Shown piece after piece: positions 18,635-27,800 of a DNA stretch of 64,000 nt (positions are counted from its first letter, which is position 1; each line of letters opens with the position of its first letter). Both the position numbers and the translations under genes were made by a program. The notes beneath the pieces are model-generated. The model made no database searches and was not told the DNA's origin. It saw only the letters and a list, made by a program, of their open reading frames with translations. Location: NCBI GenBank assembly GCA_964527785.1, contig CAZGNO010000009.1:1-64000 (forward strand). The letters are read 5' to 3'. The stretch is from JADJXV01 sp964527785 (GTDB lineage: Bacteria > Bacteroidota > Ignavibacteria > Kapaibacteriales > UBA961).

Positions 18635-19288
18635 TTATTCGAGGCGCATACTTCCTTCGTGAACTTCCGGCGAATGTTCAGGGAGTTCATTTGCGTCGTG
18701 AGGAGGTGTTTTAGGGGATAAATCATTGAGCATCGGAATTTTTTTATTCATGATAAGCAGAAGCACCATACCGCAGCTTACGCATGAATCTGCAATGTTA
18801 AACACAGGCCAATGTGTGTAAACCTGCCCAAACCAATTAATATCCGGAATATCTACGTGAATAAAATCAACTACTAATCCGTAAAACAGTGCACCTTCAT
18901 TGTAGAATACTCCGTAGAAGGCGCGGTCAATAAAATTCCCCAAAGCTCCGGCAAGCAAAAGAGCGATACCGAACTGCACCCATTTGGAATGATTACGAAT
19001 TTTGGATAAGTACCACGCCAGTCCGGCACCGGCTATGAGCGAAAACAACGTAAGGAATACCTTGCCCCAACCGAAACTTACGCCAAACGCCATTCCCGGA
19101 TTCTCAACGAAGGTAAATCGCAGGGTTTCGCCGAACACGGGGTAGCTCTGCCCTAAAAACATTCCTTCATGGTGGATTCCAAAAAGTGTAAAGCCCTTCA
19201 CGGCTATTTTGGTAGCTTGGTCAAGGAGAATTAATCCTAATGATAGCAGAAAGAATTTTTGAAAACTATTTTTCTCAGTGTCGCTCAT
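18635..19288 (-). CDS. lspA: Lipoprotein signal peptidase II
   Basis: Inner-membrane aspartyl protease that cuts prolipoproteins before the lipidated cysteine. The 217 residues have four hydrophobic segments (about 12-30, 76-96, 104-121, 162-184). The catalytic aspartates are Asp141 in LVVDFIHV and Asp167 in FNIADS; GNFIDRAFYG and FVENPGMAFG are also conserved. A polar C-terminal tail after residue 190 is longer than usual. The start lies nine bases after the dksA stop, and ileS lies upstream, so the order ileS-dksA-lspA resembles the ileS-lspA linkage common in bacteria. Several lipoproteins in this window (at 0.8, 10.4, 38.7, 40.4 and 48.8 kb) are its likely substrates. Confidence 0.94.
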   Translation of the reverse strand: MSDTEKNSFQKFFLLSLGLILLDQATKIAVKGFTLFGIHHEGMFLGQSYPVFGETLRFTFVENPGMAFGVSFGWGKVFLTLFSLIAGAGLAWYLSKIRNHSKWVQFGIALLLAGALGNFIDRAFYGVFYNEGALFYGLVVDFIHVDIPDINWFGQVYTHWPVFNIADSCVSCGMVLLLIMNKKIPMLNDLSPKTPPHDANELPEHSPEVHEGSMRLE

Positions 19289-19297
19289 ATAAAATAC

Positions 19298-19759
19298 TTA
19301 TCCTTGTTTGGTGATACGGTCAATACCGTCTTCCGGGCATTGCTGACGAATTTTCCATGAAGCGGATTGTGTTGTAATAGGAACTGCTTTAAGGCGTTCT
19401 TTGGCAATCAATATTCCACATTCTTTGCACACCCCGTATGTCTTATCCTTGATTCGTTCGAGAGCTTCATCAAGTTTGCGTAGATAGTCATTCACCCTGT
19501 TAATATGAGCGTATGTTTTTTCTTTTTCCATTGCTTCCGAACCTTGTTCTGCCATGTGCATCGAATAAATCATACTGTCGGCATTATTATCTTGATTTGT
19601 CAGATCGTCCAAGCGTTCATAGAGCATTCTAAGTTCGTCTTGTGCTTCAAGTTTGGCTTTGACTATTATACTTTTGAATATCGCAAGATCTTCGTCCGAA
19701 TACCGAATTTCAGGACGTGCGGAAACTTCAACTGCTTGTTCTACTATCAGATTCGACAT
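19298..19759 (-). CDS. dksA: DksA/TraR-family transcription factor, partial zinc finger
   Basis: A 153-residue member of the DksA/TraR family, which binds the RNA polymerase secondary channel and modulates initiation with ppGpp. I place the start at 19759 because a strong CAGGAG site lies 5 bases upstream; upstream in-frame codons would run through this site. Residues 30-100 form a long coiled coil (EAQDELRMLYERLDDL). The C-terminal motif is YGVCKECGILIAKERLKAVP: the first zinc Cys pair is kept, but the second pair expected about 17 residues later is replaced (TTQSASWKIRQQC), leaving one cysteine. Loss of zinc ligands also occurs in Bacteroidetes relatives. The gene sits between ileS and lspA. 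Role in the stringent response is inferred from family. Confidence 0.85.
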   Translation of the reverse strand: MSNLIVEQAVEVSARPEIRYSDEDLAIFKSIIVKAKLEAQDELRMLYERLDDLTNQDNNADSMIYSMHMAEQGSEAMEKEKTYAHINRVNDYLRKLDEALERIKDKTYGVCKECGILIAKERLKAVPITTQSASWKIRQQCPEDGIDRITKQG

Positions 19760-19879
19760 CGTTTCTCCTGTAATAATTATGGGGTTAAAATATTTTTTCC
19801 AAAAAACTGTTTGATAGTACAGCTGTTTGTAAGTAGCATTTGGCTTTCTTGTCAACGAAATTACTAAAGAATCAAATTT

Positions 19880-22800
19880 CTAGTTTGTTATTTTTTCAAT
19901 AACCATCAAAATCACTTCTCCATCTATCTCTACACTCTCTCCGCTTTGAATCTCAGAATACGTTATTACTTCAGCAAGTGTTTCACTTTGGATATACCCT
20001 TTCATTGTATTAATCGCCTCATGAATTAGCGCGGAGCAAGAATATGTTAGCATAATCCTGTCGGTAACGTCCAACCCCGACTGCTTACGGAGGGTTTGAA
20101 TACGATTCACAAACTCGCGGGCTACACCCTCGGCGCGTAATTCATCGTCAATTTCAGTATCAAGAGCAACGGTCAATGCACCTTCGGAAGCTACAAGCCA
20201 CCCTTCGATATCCTCGCTGATAATTTCCACATCTTCGGTTGATAGGTCGTATTGTTCTTCGTCTACTGTGAGAATGTAATTACCGTTTTGTTGCAACATC
20301 CTTAGTGCTGCAGGGTTCATTTCTTTAATTGCATTGGCTACTGTCTGTGTGTTCTTGCCACATTTTTTACCCAATGTTTTGAAATTCGGCTTTGCGCTTC
20401 TTTTTACGATTCCTGTTTCTTCACTGACGTATTCAACGGCTTTTATGTTGATTTCTTCCAAAATAACATCTTCCACTGCCTGCAAATCGCGGCGCTGTTG
20501 TGGCGATGACACAGGAATCAAAATTCTCCGAAGCGGCTGACGTGTACGGATTTTTGATTTTTCACGAAGCGAACGTGCAAGGAATACGACTTTTTGAGCA
20601 GCTTCCATTCTGCGTTCTAATGCTTCGTCTATCAACGACTCGTCACATACAGGAAAATCCATAAGGTGGATAGACGCCGGATTACTTTCAGTACGCAACC
20701 TACGGAACAAGTCCTCGGATAAAAAAGGAGCAGCCGGAGCCATCATTGTGATAATGTTCATCAGGACTGTTCGCAAGGTTTGATATGCTGCCAATTTCTC
20801 ACTATCTTTTTCACCTTTCCAAAAGCGTCGGCGATTACGACGTACATACCAATTCGATACTTCATTCCGCGCAAAATCTTGAAGTAAACGAGCTGCTCTC
20901 GTCACTTCATACATATCCATGTATTCGCCGTATTTCTTGATAACAGAATTCATACAGCTTAATATCCATCGGTCAAGTTCCGGTCGTTCTGCAATGGGAA
21001 CTTCGGGCTCATTACCTGAAATCTCATCAATATTAGCATAGAGTGCATAGAATTTATAGGAATTGGTCAGCGAGCGGAAGAAATCGGCTATAACCGTATC
21101 CTCAATATCCTTTGTATTGAATAATGTGGGCTTCCATGGCGGATTATTCACCAAAAAATACCAGCGAACAGCATCGGCACCATACTTGGACATCATCTCG
21201 AACGGGTCAACAGTGTTGCCCTTGGATTTGGACATCTTTTGTCCGCTTTTGTCCAATATAAGCTCATTGACGATAATAGTCTTATACGCAGGTTTCCCGA
21301 ATATTGCTGAGGCGATATTGTGCATTGTATAGAACCATCCGCGTGTCTGGTCAATACCCTCGGCTACATAATCACCCGGAAAACTCTTTTCAAAAAGTTC
21401 TTTGTTCTCAAACGGGTAGTGCATTTGTGCAAATGGAACTGCACCTGAATCAAACCACACATCCACTACTTCATGTACCCGGCGATATAACTTACCGCTG
21501 CGCTTGAAAACCACATGATCTACAAACGGACGATGCAAATCCACTTCGACGCCACATTCGGCAACAGGTACAAAAGCTCCTTCGCGAACTTCATATAATC
21601 CTTCGTTCAGTTCTGCAATAGAACCGACGGCGAACATATCCTTACCATCTTCACTTACCCAAATAGGAAGTGGTGTCCCCCAGAATCTATCCCGTGAAAG
21701 AGACCATTCTTTTACTTCTTCCAGCCAGTTCCCAAATCTTCCCGCACCAATTTCCGGCGGTTGCCATCGAATTGTTGCATTGAGTGCAATCATCGTTTCT
21801 TTATATTCCGGCGACTTGATAAACCACGAGTCACGGGCATAATACATTACAGGATTATCAGTCCGCCAGCAGTGCGGATAGCTGTGCAAATAATCCATCG
21901 AGGATTTGTAAATTTTTCCGGCACGTTTGAGCGCAATAATAATATCTTTATCTGCACCCTCTTCGGTATGGTCAGCATATTTGAAGGTTTTGATTGCTCG
22001 TCCTGCAAATTCTTCCACTTCGGTTGTAAAATGTCCGTTAGGAGTTACCGGTTGGAGCATCGGCAGACCGAACTTTTTAGACATTTCAAAGTCATCAACA
22101 CCAAATGCCGGAGCAAGGTGCACCACTCCCGAACCGTCGTCAGTCGAAACGAATGTACCCGGCAAGATAGTGAGTGCATTAGGATAATGCACCGGATCTA
22201 TTTCACAATACGAGAAAATCTTTTCATATCGTGTACCGATCAATTCTTTGCCTGAAAATGTAGCAAGTACTTCTGTCTCACCATCCAGTATTGTAAGGCG
22301 TGAACTCGCCAGCACCAAATTTTCGTTTACCGCTGCACCATCAACTTGCCGTGTGTTTTTTACTAAAACATATTCTATTTTTTCGCCAACGGCTAAAGCG
22401 GTATTTGCAAAAAGTGTCCACGGGGTGGTGGTCCAAACGATAATGGACGCACCTTCTATCTGCTGAATAGGTGACGATATAAGTTTCAGTTTCAAATAGC
22501 AATTCGGGTCGCGCACTTCACGGTAACCGAGCGAAAGCTCGTGTGAACTGAGCGGAGTTTCAATCGTCGGCGATTGCGGGACAACTTTGAATCCTTTGTA
22601 AATAAGTCCCTTGTCAAAAAACTGCTTTAGTGCCCACCAAACTGATTCTATATAGTCGTTGGTACAGGTTACATACGCGGCATCCATATCCACCCAATAT
22701 CCCATTCTTCGGGTGAAGTCGCGCCATCCACCTTCCATTTTGATATTGCTATAGACTAATTCTTTACAAGCACGGTTGAATTTTGCAACACCCATTTTTT

Positions 22801-23125
22801 CAATATCAGACTTGTTTACCAAGCCGAGCTGCTTCTCAACAGCAATCTCAACCGGAAGTCCGTGTGTGTCCCAACCGGCTTGACGGCGTACATAGTATCC
22901 GCGCATTGTCTTATAACGGCATATTAAATCCTTGAGTGTTCGCGCCATGAGATGATGAATCCCCGGCTTGCCGTTTACGGTAGGGGGACCCTCGTAGAAA
23001 CTGAAATACGGTGCGTTTTTGCGTAGTTCGAGTGATTGCTCAAATATTCCTTGGGATTCCCAAAACGTGAGTGTTTCCTGTTCTAAATCCGGGTAGCTTA
23101 TTTTATCGGGTAATTGATTGTACAT
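19880..23125 (-). CDS. ileS: Isoleucyl-tRNA synthetase, eukaryote-like (type 2)
   Basis: Charges tRNA-Ile with isoleucine. The 1081 residues contain the class I catalytic core with the HIGH-like motif GIHHLMA (about residues 55-61), a CP1 editing domain (with TTPWTLFANTALAV), the KMSKS loop (about residues 628-634) followed by GNTVDPFEM, and the anticodon-binding domain. The C-terminus is a long domain without the Cys-rich zinc finger of E. coli IleS, ending in VEIDGEVILMVIEKITN. Length and tail fit the type 2 (eukaryote-like) enzymes, a group that includes mupirocin-insensitive forms. It leads the ileS-dksA-lspA set; 120 bases separate it from dksA. Confidence 0.95.
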   Translation of the reverse strand: MYNQLPDKISYPDLEQETLTFWESQGIFEQSLELRKNAPYFSFYEGPPTVNGKPGIHHLMARTLKDLICRYKTMRGYYVRRQAGWDTHGLPVEIAVEKQLGLVNKSDIEKMGVAKFNRACKELVYSNIKMEGGWRDFTRRMGYWVDMDAAYVTCTNDYIESVWWALKQFFDKGLIYKGFKVVPQSPTIETPLSSHELSLGYREVRDPNCYLKLKLISSPIQQIEGASIIVWTTTPWTLFANTALAVGEKIEYVLVKNTRQVDGAAVNENLVLASSRLTILDGETEVLATFSGKELIGTRYEKIFSYCEIDPVHYPNALTILPGTFVSTDDGSGVVHLAPAFGVDDFEMSKKFGLPMLQPVTPNGHFTTEVEEFAGRAIKTFKYADHTEEGADKDIIIALKRAGKIYKSSMDYLHSYPHCWRTDNPVMYYARDSWFIKSPEYKETMIALNATIRWQPPEIGAGRFGNWLEEVKEWSLSRDRFWGTPLPIWVSEDGKDMFAVGSIAELNEGLYEVREGAFVPVAECGVEVDLHRPFVDHVVFKRSGKLYRRVHEVVDVWFDSGAVPFAQMHYPFENKELFEKSFPGDYVAEGIDQTRGWFYTMHNIASAIFGKPAYKTIIVNELILDKSGQKMSKSKGNTVDPFEMMSKYGADAVRWYFLVNNPPWKPTLFNTKDIEDTVIADFFRSLTNSYKFYALYANIDEISGNEPEVPIAERPELDRWILSCMNSVIKKYGEYMDMYEVTRAARLLQDFARNEVSNWYVRRNRRRFWKGEKDSEKLAAYQTLRTVLMNIITMMAPAAPFLSEDLFRRLRTESNPASIHLMDFPVCDESLIDEALERRMEAAQKVVFLARSLREKSKIRTRQPLRRILIPVSSPQQRRDLQAVEDVILEEINIKAVEYVSEETGIVKRSAKPNFKTLGKKCGKNTQTVANAIKEMNPAALRMLQQNGNYILTVDEEQYDLSTEDVEIISEDIEGWLVASEGALTVALDTEIDDELRAEGVAREFVNRIQTLRKQSGLDVTDRIMLTYSCSALIHEAINTMKGYIQSETLAEVITYSEIQSGESVEIDGEVILMVIEKITN

Positions 23126-23231
23126 TGTTTAAAATTGAGAGCTCTGAGAAATTTTAATCAGTTGGAAAAATTCAAGCCACAAAAGTAGGGTTTTTTTCGT
23201 GGAAAATCAAAGAAAATGCCTTTTGGACTGA

Positions 23232-24776
23232 TTACTTGTCCGCTTTAAGACGAACTGTGAAGATTGTTCCTTTACTCGCAATGCTTTCCACTGCTATCGT
23301 ACCGTGGTGGGCTTCTATTATCCATTTAACAATTGCCAGTCCAAGCCCGTTACCTTGTACATCCTGTGAGCGGGCTTTATCTACTCGGTAAAATCTGTCA
23401 AAAATATGGGGTAAATCTGTTTCGGGTATTCCGACCCCCGTGTCGCTCACTCTCAGGACTGCAAAGCCGGATTCACGTAGCAGTCGTACTAAAATTGAGC
23501 CGCCAGCAGGAGTATACTTTACAGCATTATCCACAATATTTAAGAATGCTTGATGAAGACGTACATCATCGCCTTGAATCGTAATATTCGGTTCAATGAT
23601 TGTTTCAAGGGTTTGGTTTTTTTCCTCGGCAAGTAATTCAATGTCCTCGCAAATATCACTAATCAAACTACTTACGTTTAATGTTGTCATGTCAATTTTT
23701 ACCTGACCCGATTCTGCACGGGAGAGTTCGAGCAGGTTTCTGACCACTTTCGAAAGCCGTGAGACTTCTTCCTGAGCACTTTCCAAAATGCGGCGGTATT
23801 GCTCAGCAGATTTAGGGCTTCTGAGCGCAACTTCAAGTTCACCCATCAGAATTGCTAGCGGAGTGCGCAGTTCGTGCGAGGCATCTGCTGTGAATTGACG
23901 AATTTGAATGAATGATGCTTCGAGGCGTTCAATCATTTGGTTCAGGGTTGCAGTGAGTCGTGCGATTTCATCATTTGCAAGCGGCATTGGCAGACGTCTG
24001 CTTAAATTGTGAGCTGTTATTTCCTGAGCCGAACGTGTAATATCATCAACCGGCTGCAATGATACTTTCGCTAAAAACCAGCCGCCAAATGTAGAAATGA
24101 TAACAACAATCGGAAAAGCAATAAGCAGATACGAAAATAAACTATTGAGCGTTTCCCCAATTTCTTCAATCGGGTAACCGATTGATATTTGTGCCGATTT
24201 GGTTTTGCCTACATACAGGCGTAATTGCTGTGAATGAAGAGTATAGTGTACAAAATTTTTGGAGTCAATGGAAATATCTGCACTATGATTTTGAAAAACA
24301 GGTAAGGAGTCGGGTTGTAAATTTTCAGAACGATAGACAACTTGATTATTGAAATCGGCTATTTGAATAAAGTAATTCTTTGAGTTAAGCAAAATATGTT
24401 CGTACACTGCTGACCATACAGGGTTTTGTTCTTCATCTTGTAATGTATCTGAAATCTGCGTGAGTGAATCATTGCGTTTCGTGTCGTTCTGTCTGAAGAA
24501 TGCAAAGGAATCCTGCTTGCTGCTGTCGGCTGCTAGCCGTTCTTTTCTGGTTTTTTTCTTTCGTATTGGAGCCGGTTTCAACGGCTTTTGCGTTTCCGCT
24601 TGCTTTTTTTGAATTATCCTATCCAGCGAAGAAGCTACCCTCATCAGAGAAACGTCAAGATTCTGGTTGAGTTCGTTCGACACAGCAAAATAGGCAATTA
24701 CCCCCAATGACGTGAGAGTAACCATAACTATCATACTGTACCAAGCTGTCAGCCGTGTTCTAAGCGAGAATTTCAT
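23232..24776 (-). CDS. Membrane sensor histidine kinase (HAMP-HisKA-HATPase)
   Basis: A 514-residue two-component sensor. Transmembrane segments lie at about 12-33 and 213-237, enclosing a periplasmic region of about 180 residues that includes a Lys/Arg-rich patch (IRKKKTRKERL) and no recognised sensor fold. A HAMP linker (about 238-290) leads to HisKA with phospho-acceptor His301 in DASHELRTPLA. The ATPase domain has N, G1 and G2 boxes (FLNIVDNAVKYTPAGG, VSDTGVGIPE, GNGLGLAIVKWI). It resembles CusS/BaeS-type kinases, which are normally paired with an OmpR-type regulator, but none is adjacent. The upstream neighbour on this strand is the FG-GAP gene, from which a terminator separates it. The signal is unknown. 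Confidence 0.9.
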   Translation of the reverse strand: MKFSLRTRLTAWYSMIVMVTLTSLGVIAYFAVSNELNQNLDVSLMRVASSLDRIIQKKQAETQKPLKPAPIRKKKTRKERLAADSSKQDSFAFFRQNDTKRNDSLTQISDTLQDEEQNPVWSAVYEHILLNSKNYFIQIADFNNQVVYRSENLQPDSLPVFQNHSADISIDSKNFVHYTLHSQQLRLYVGKTKSAQISIGYPIEEIGETLNSLFSYLLIAFPIVVIISTFGGWFLAKVSLQPVDDITRSAQEITAHNLSRRLPMPLANDEIARLTATLNQMIERLEASFIQIRQFTADASHELRTPLAILMGELEVALRSPKSAEQYRRILESAQEEVSRLSKVVRNLLELSRAESGQVKIDMTTLNVSSLISDICEDIELLAEEKNQTLETIIEPNITIQGDDVRLHQAFLNIVDNAVKYTPAGGSILVRLLRESGFAVLRVSDTGVGIPETDLPHIFDRFYRVDKARSQDVQGNGLGLAIVKWIIEAHHGTIAVESIASKGTIFTVRLKADK

Positions 24777-24794
24777 AGTAACCGTAATTAAAAA

Positions 24795-24827
24795 ACGGCG
24801 GGAGAAGCAGATAAGCTCTCCCGCCGT
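24795..24827 (-). terminator. Terminator of the FG-GAP protein gene
   Basis: Arms 24795-24805 (ACGGCGGGAGA) and 24817-24827 pair perfectly around an 11-base loop. Read on the minus strand the stem is followed by a TTTTT run, ending transcription from the 2008-residue FG-GAP gene before the kinase gene. Confidence 0.88.
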
Positions 24828-24854
24828 AAGATTGTGCTCCGATAAAGAGCAGTT

Positions 24855-27800
24855 TTATTCTTTTACTATCTTCTGAACTCCGTGTTTGCCGTCAATATAA
24901 ATATGGAGCAAATACATACCGGATGGAAGATTATCGAGTTCGATATTCTTACGGTACATTCCGGTTTGTACCATTTCAGTTATTGATAGCATTCTATTGC
25001 CTAGCATATTGTCAATCATCACACGAATTGATGATGAGTTTTCAATGTCAGCTTGGAGGGTCAGTTGATTATGTACCGGGTTCGGGAAGATTGTCACCCC
25101 GATTGTAGTAAGCTCTTCGTATACACCAACAGGATTTACAAAACGTGGGTTAGAGGTTGCTCTGCAGCCCTTGTCGTTTGTAATTGTAACTGTATAGTTA
25201 CCGCGACCGGTTGTGCTAAATACATATTTTTGGGATGTTGCACCTGGGATATCTTTTCCGTCTTTTGCCCACTGATATTTTGTAGCAGGGGACGAAGTAA
25301 GGGTATCAACCGATTGTGTAATGTCCGGACGGGCAGCAAGAGGATTGACCAATACATTGATTGTATCACGCGAGACACAATTGTTTGAATCTGTTACTGT
25401 CAGAATATATTGAGTGTTTGATGATGGCGATGCAATCGGGTCTTTAATCGAACCTGAATTAAGCGAGAATGAAGGCAGCCAAGAATAATTAAATGGCGCT
25501 GTTCCTCCCGTTAATTGCGAGCTTAATTGAACTGACTCTCCTGAGCATACCGATACATCTGCACCCGTAGAAATTGATAGATTCGGCTTTACAACAATCA
25601 TAATTGTATCTCGCGATACACATCCGTTTGCATCATTAACGGTTACAATATATTTTGTTGAAATTTGAGGGTTAGCGAGCGGAGCAGGAATAACTGCCGA
25701 GCTGAGACCTTCAGAAGGTTCCCATACATACGTAACAGGATTAACTCCTCCGGTAGCAGCTTTTCCGATAACTTTACCGTTGCCCATGCAAATAATTGCA
25801 TCAGAGCCGGCATCTGCCAACAAATTACAGATTGCGCCTGTGCGGAAATCTCCTTCAGTCGGCGAATCAAATCCATTGCTGTACCAGCGGCTATACGGCT
25901 GAAGCGCACCTCCACTAGGGCGGTATTGGAATCGAACACGCCATTTGTATGGAGTTGCATTTGTGAGACCGTTTATAACCTGATCTAAAGCAATGCCTGC
26001 AGTTCCTACGCTTGTCCACGAAGGGGTTACGACTAATCCTGTACCGTTGAACGCTGTACCGATTGGTTTTACTTCAAATTGTGCTTTTACTTCTGCTCTT
26101 CCTTGTGGAGTTCTTCCAAATACTTGCAACCCAACTGATGTTGGAGCTTGTGACCGAAGAGGAGGAACAATCACCGAACTGAAATCAGCACGGAATTGGC
26201 GGGGTGTTACCCGAATGCCTGAGATTCCATTACCATAGAATACAGAAGCACGACCTCTGTCTTTGAGAGTATTGTCGAATCGTCTTGCTCCTACTGCAAA
26301 GTCAGCATAACCATCGCCGTTCACATCGCCCAAACCGGCTATACTGCTACCAAATTCTGAGTTTTCTTGATTAGGGTCACCCATCCATGACGGAGTTGCA
26401 GTAAGTCCGGTACTTGAGCCATTATAGAGATATGCACGACCCGCGTCAAGCTGTCCGCCATTATCAAATAACGGTGCACCGATGAGAATATCACCATACC
26501 CGTCACCGTTAATATCACCGGCAGCCGAAACGCTTTTACCGAATTCAGCAGCTTCCTGACCGCCAACAGCCGTCCAAGCAGGGGTAGCAGAAACTCCGGC
26601 CGCAGCACCTGTATAGAGATAGACACGACCTTCGTTGGAATATATGCCGTTGTACCATATTGCACCCACAAGCACATCACTGTAACCGTCACCGTTTACA
26701 TCACCTCCGCCGGCAACGCTGTATCCGTAATTTGCTCCCTCTTGATTGCTTTCGGCTGTCCATGCGGCAACTGAAGAGAGACCATTGATTGTTCCGTAAT
26801 AAATATAAGCACGACCTTCGTCGCCTTGTCCGTTATCATAAAGATATGCACCAACAATCATATCCGAAATGCCATCGCGGTTTACATCACCGGCATTTGA
26901 AACACTATTACCGAAATATGCACCGGTTTGTTCACCGTCTTGCGTCCATGAGATGGTAGTATTTACCCCTGAACTGCTTCCGTAATAAACAGTAACGCGA
27001 CCTTCGTCGGTCAGGTTATTATCAAAGCGAGGTGCACCGATAGCTATGTCGGAATAACCATCATTATTCACATCACCTAAGCCCGAGACAGAAAATCCGA
27101 AAAGAGAGCCGATTTGCCTGTTTTCTATAATAGTAGGGGCAGCAGTATTTAATCCTGATTGTGAACCATAATATACATATACTCTTCCCGCATCAACATC
27201 AGCGCCACCGTTACCGTCGTAATAGGGAGCACCAATGATAATATCAGCGAATCCGTCGGCATTAATATCACCGGCACCGGCTACTTTCCATCCAAAGAGA
27301 GCACCTTCGCGTCCGATAGGTGAAAGTAAGTTTATAGCGGTAGCTGAGAGACCTGTCGCACTGCCTAGATACAAATAAACACGACCTTCGTCTGTGAATG
27401 CTGCATCAAAATACGGAGCAGAAACCAATACATCTGCATACCCGTCGCCGTTTACATCTCCCGCAGCAGTGGTGCTTAATCCATGCTCAGAGAATGCTTG
27501 TACACCTTCGGTTGACCAATTCGGAGTAGCTGAAACACCATTGTATTTTCCTACATATACATATACTCTTCCTTCGTCATTATGTCCGTTGTCGTACGAA
27601 GGGCTGCCTACATATATATCACTATAGCCGTCGCCGTTGAAATCCCCTGCATTTGCAACACTTACACCAAACTGTGCATTTGATTGGTCGCTCTCGGCAG
27701 TCATATTTGCAACAAGTGATAATCCGGTAGAACTGCCAAAATAAACAAACATTCCGCCTTCATTCTGCTGACCGTTTGTATAATTAGGTGCACCGACAAT

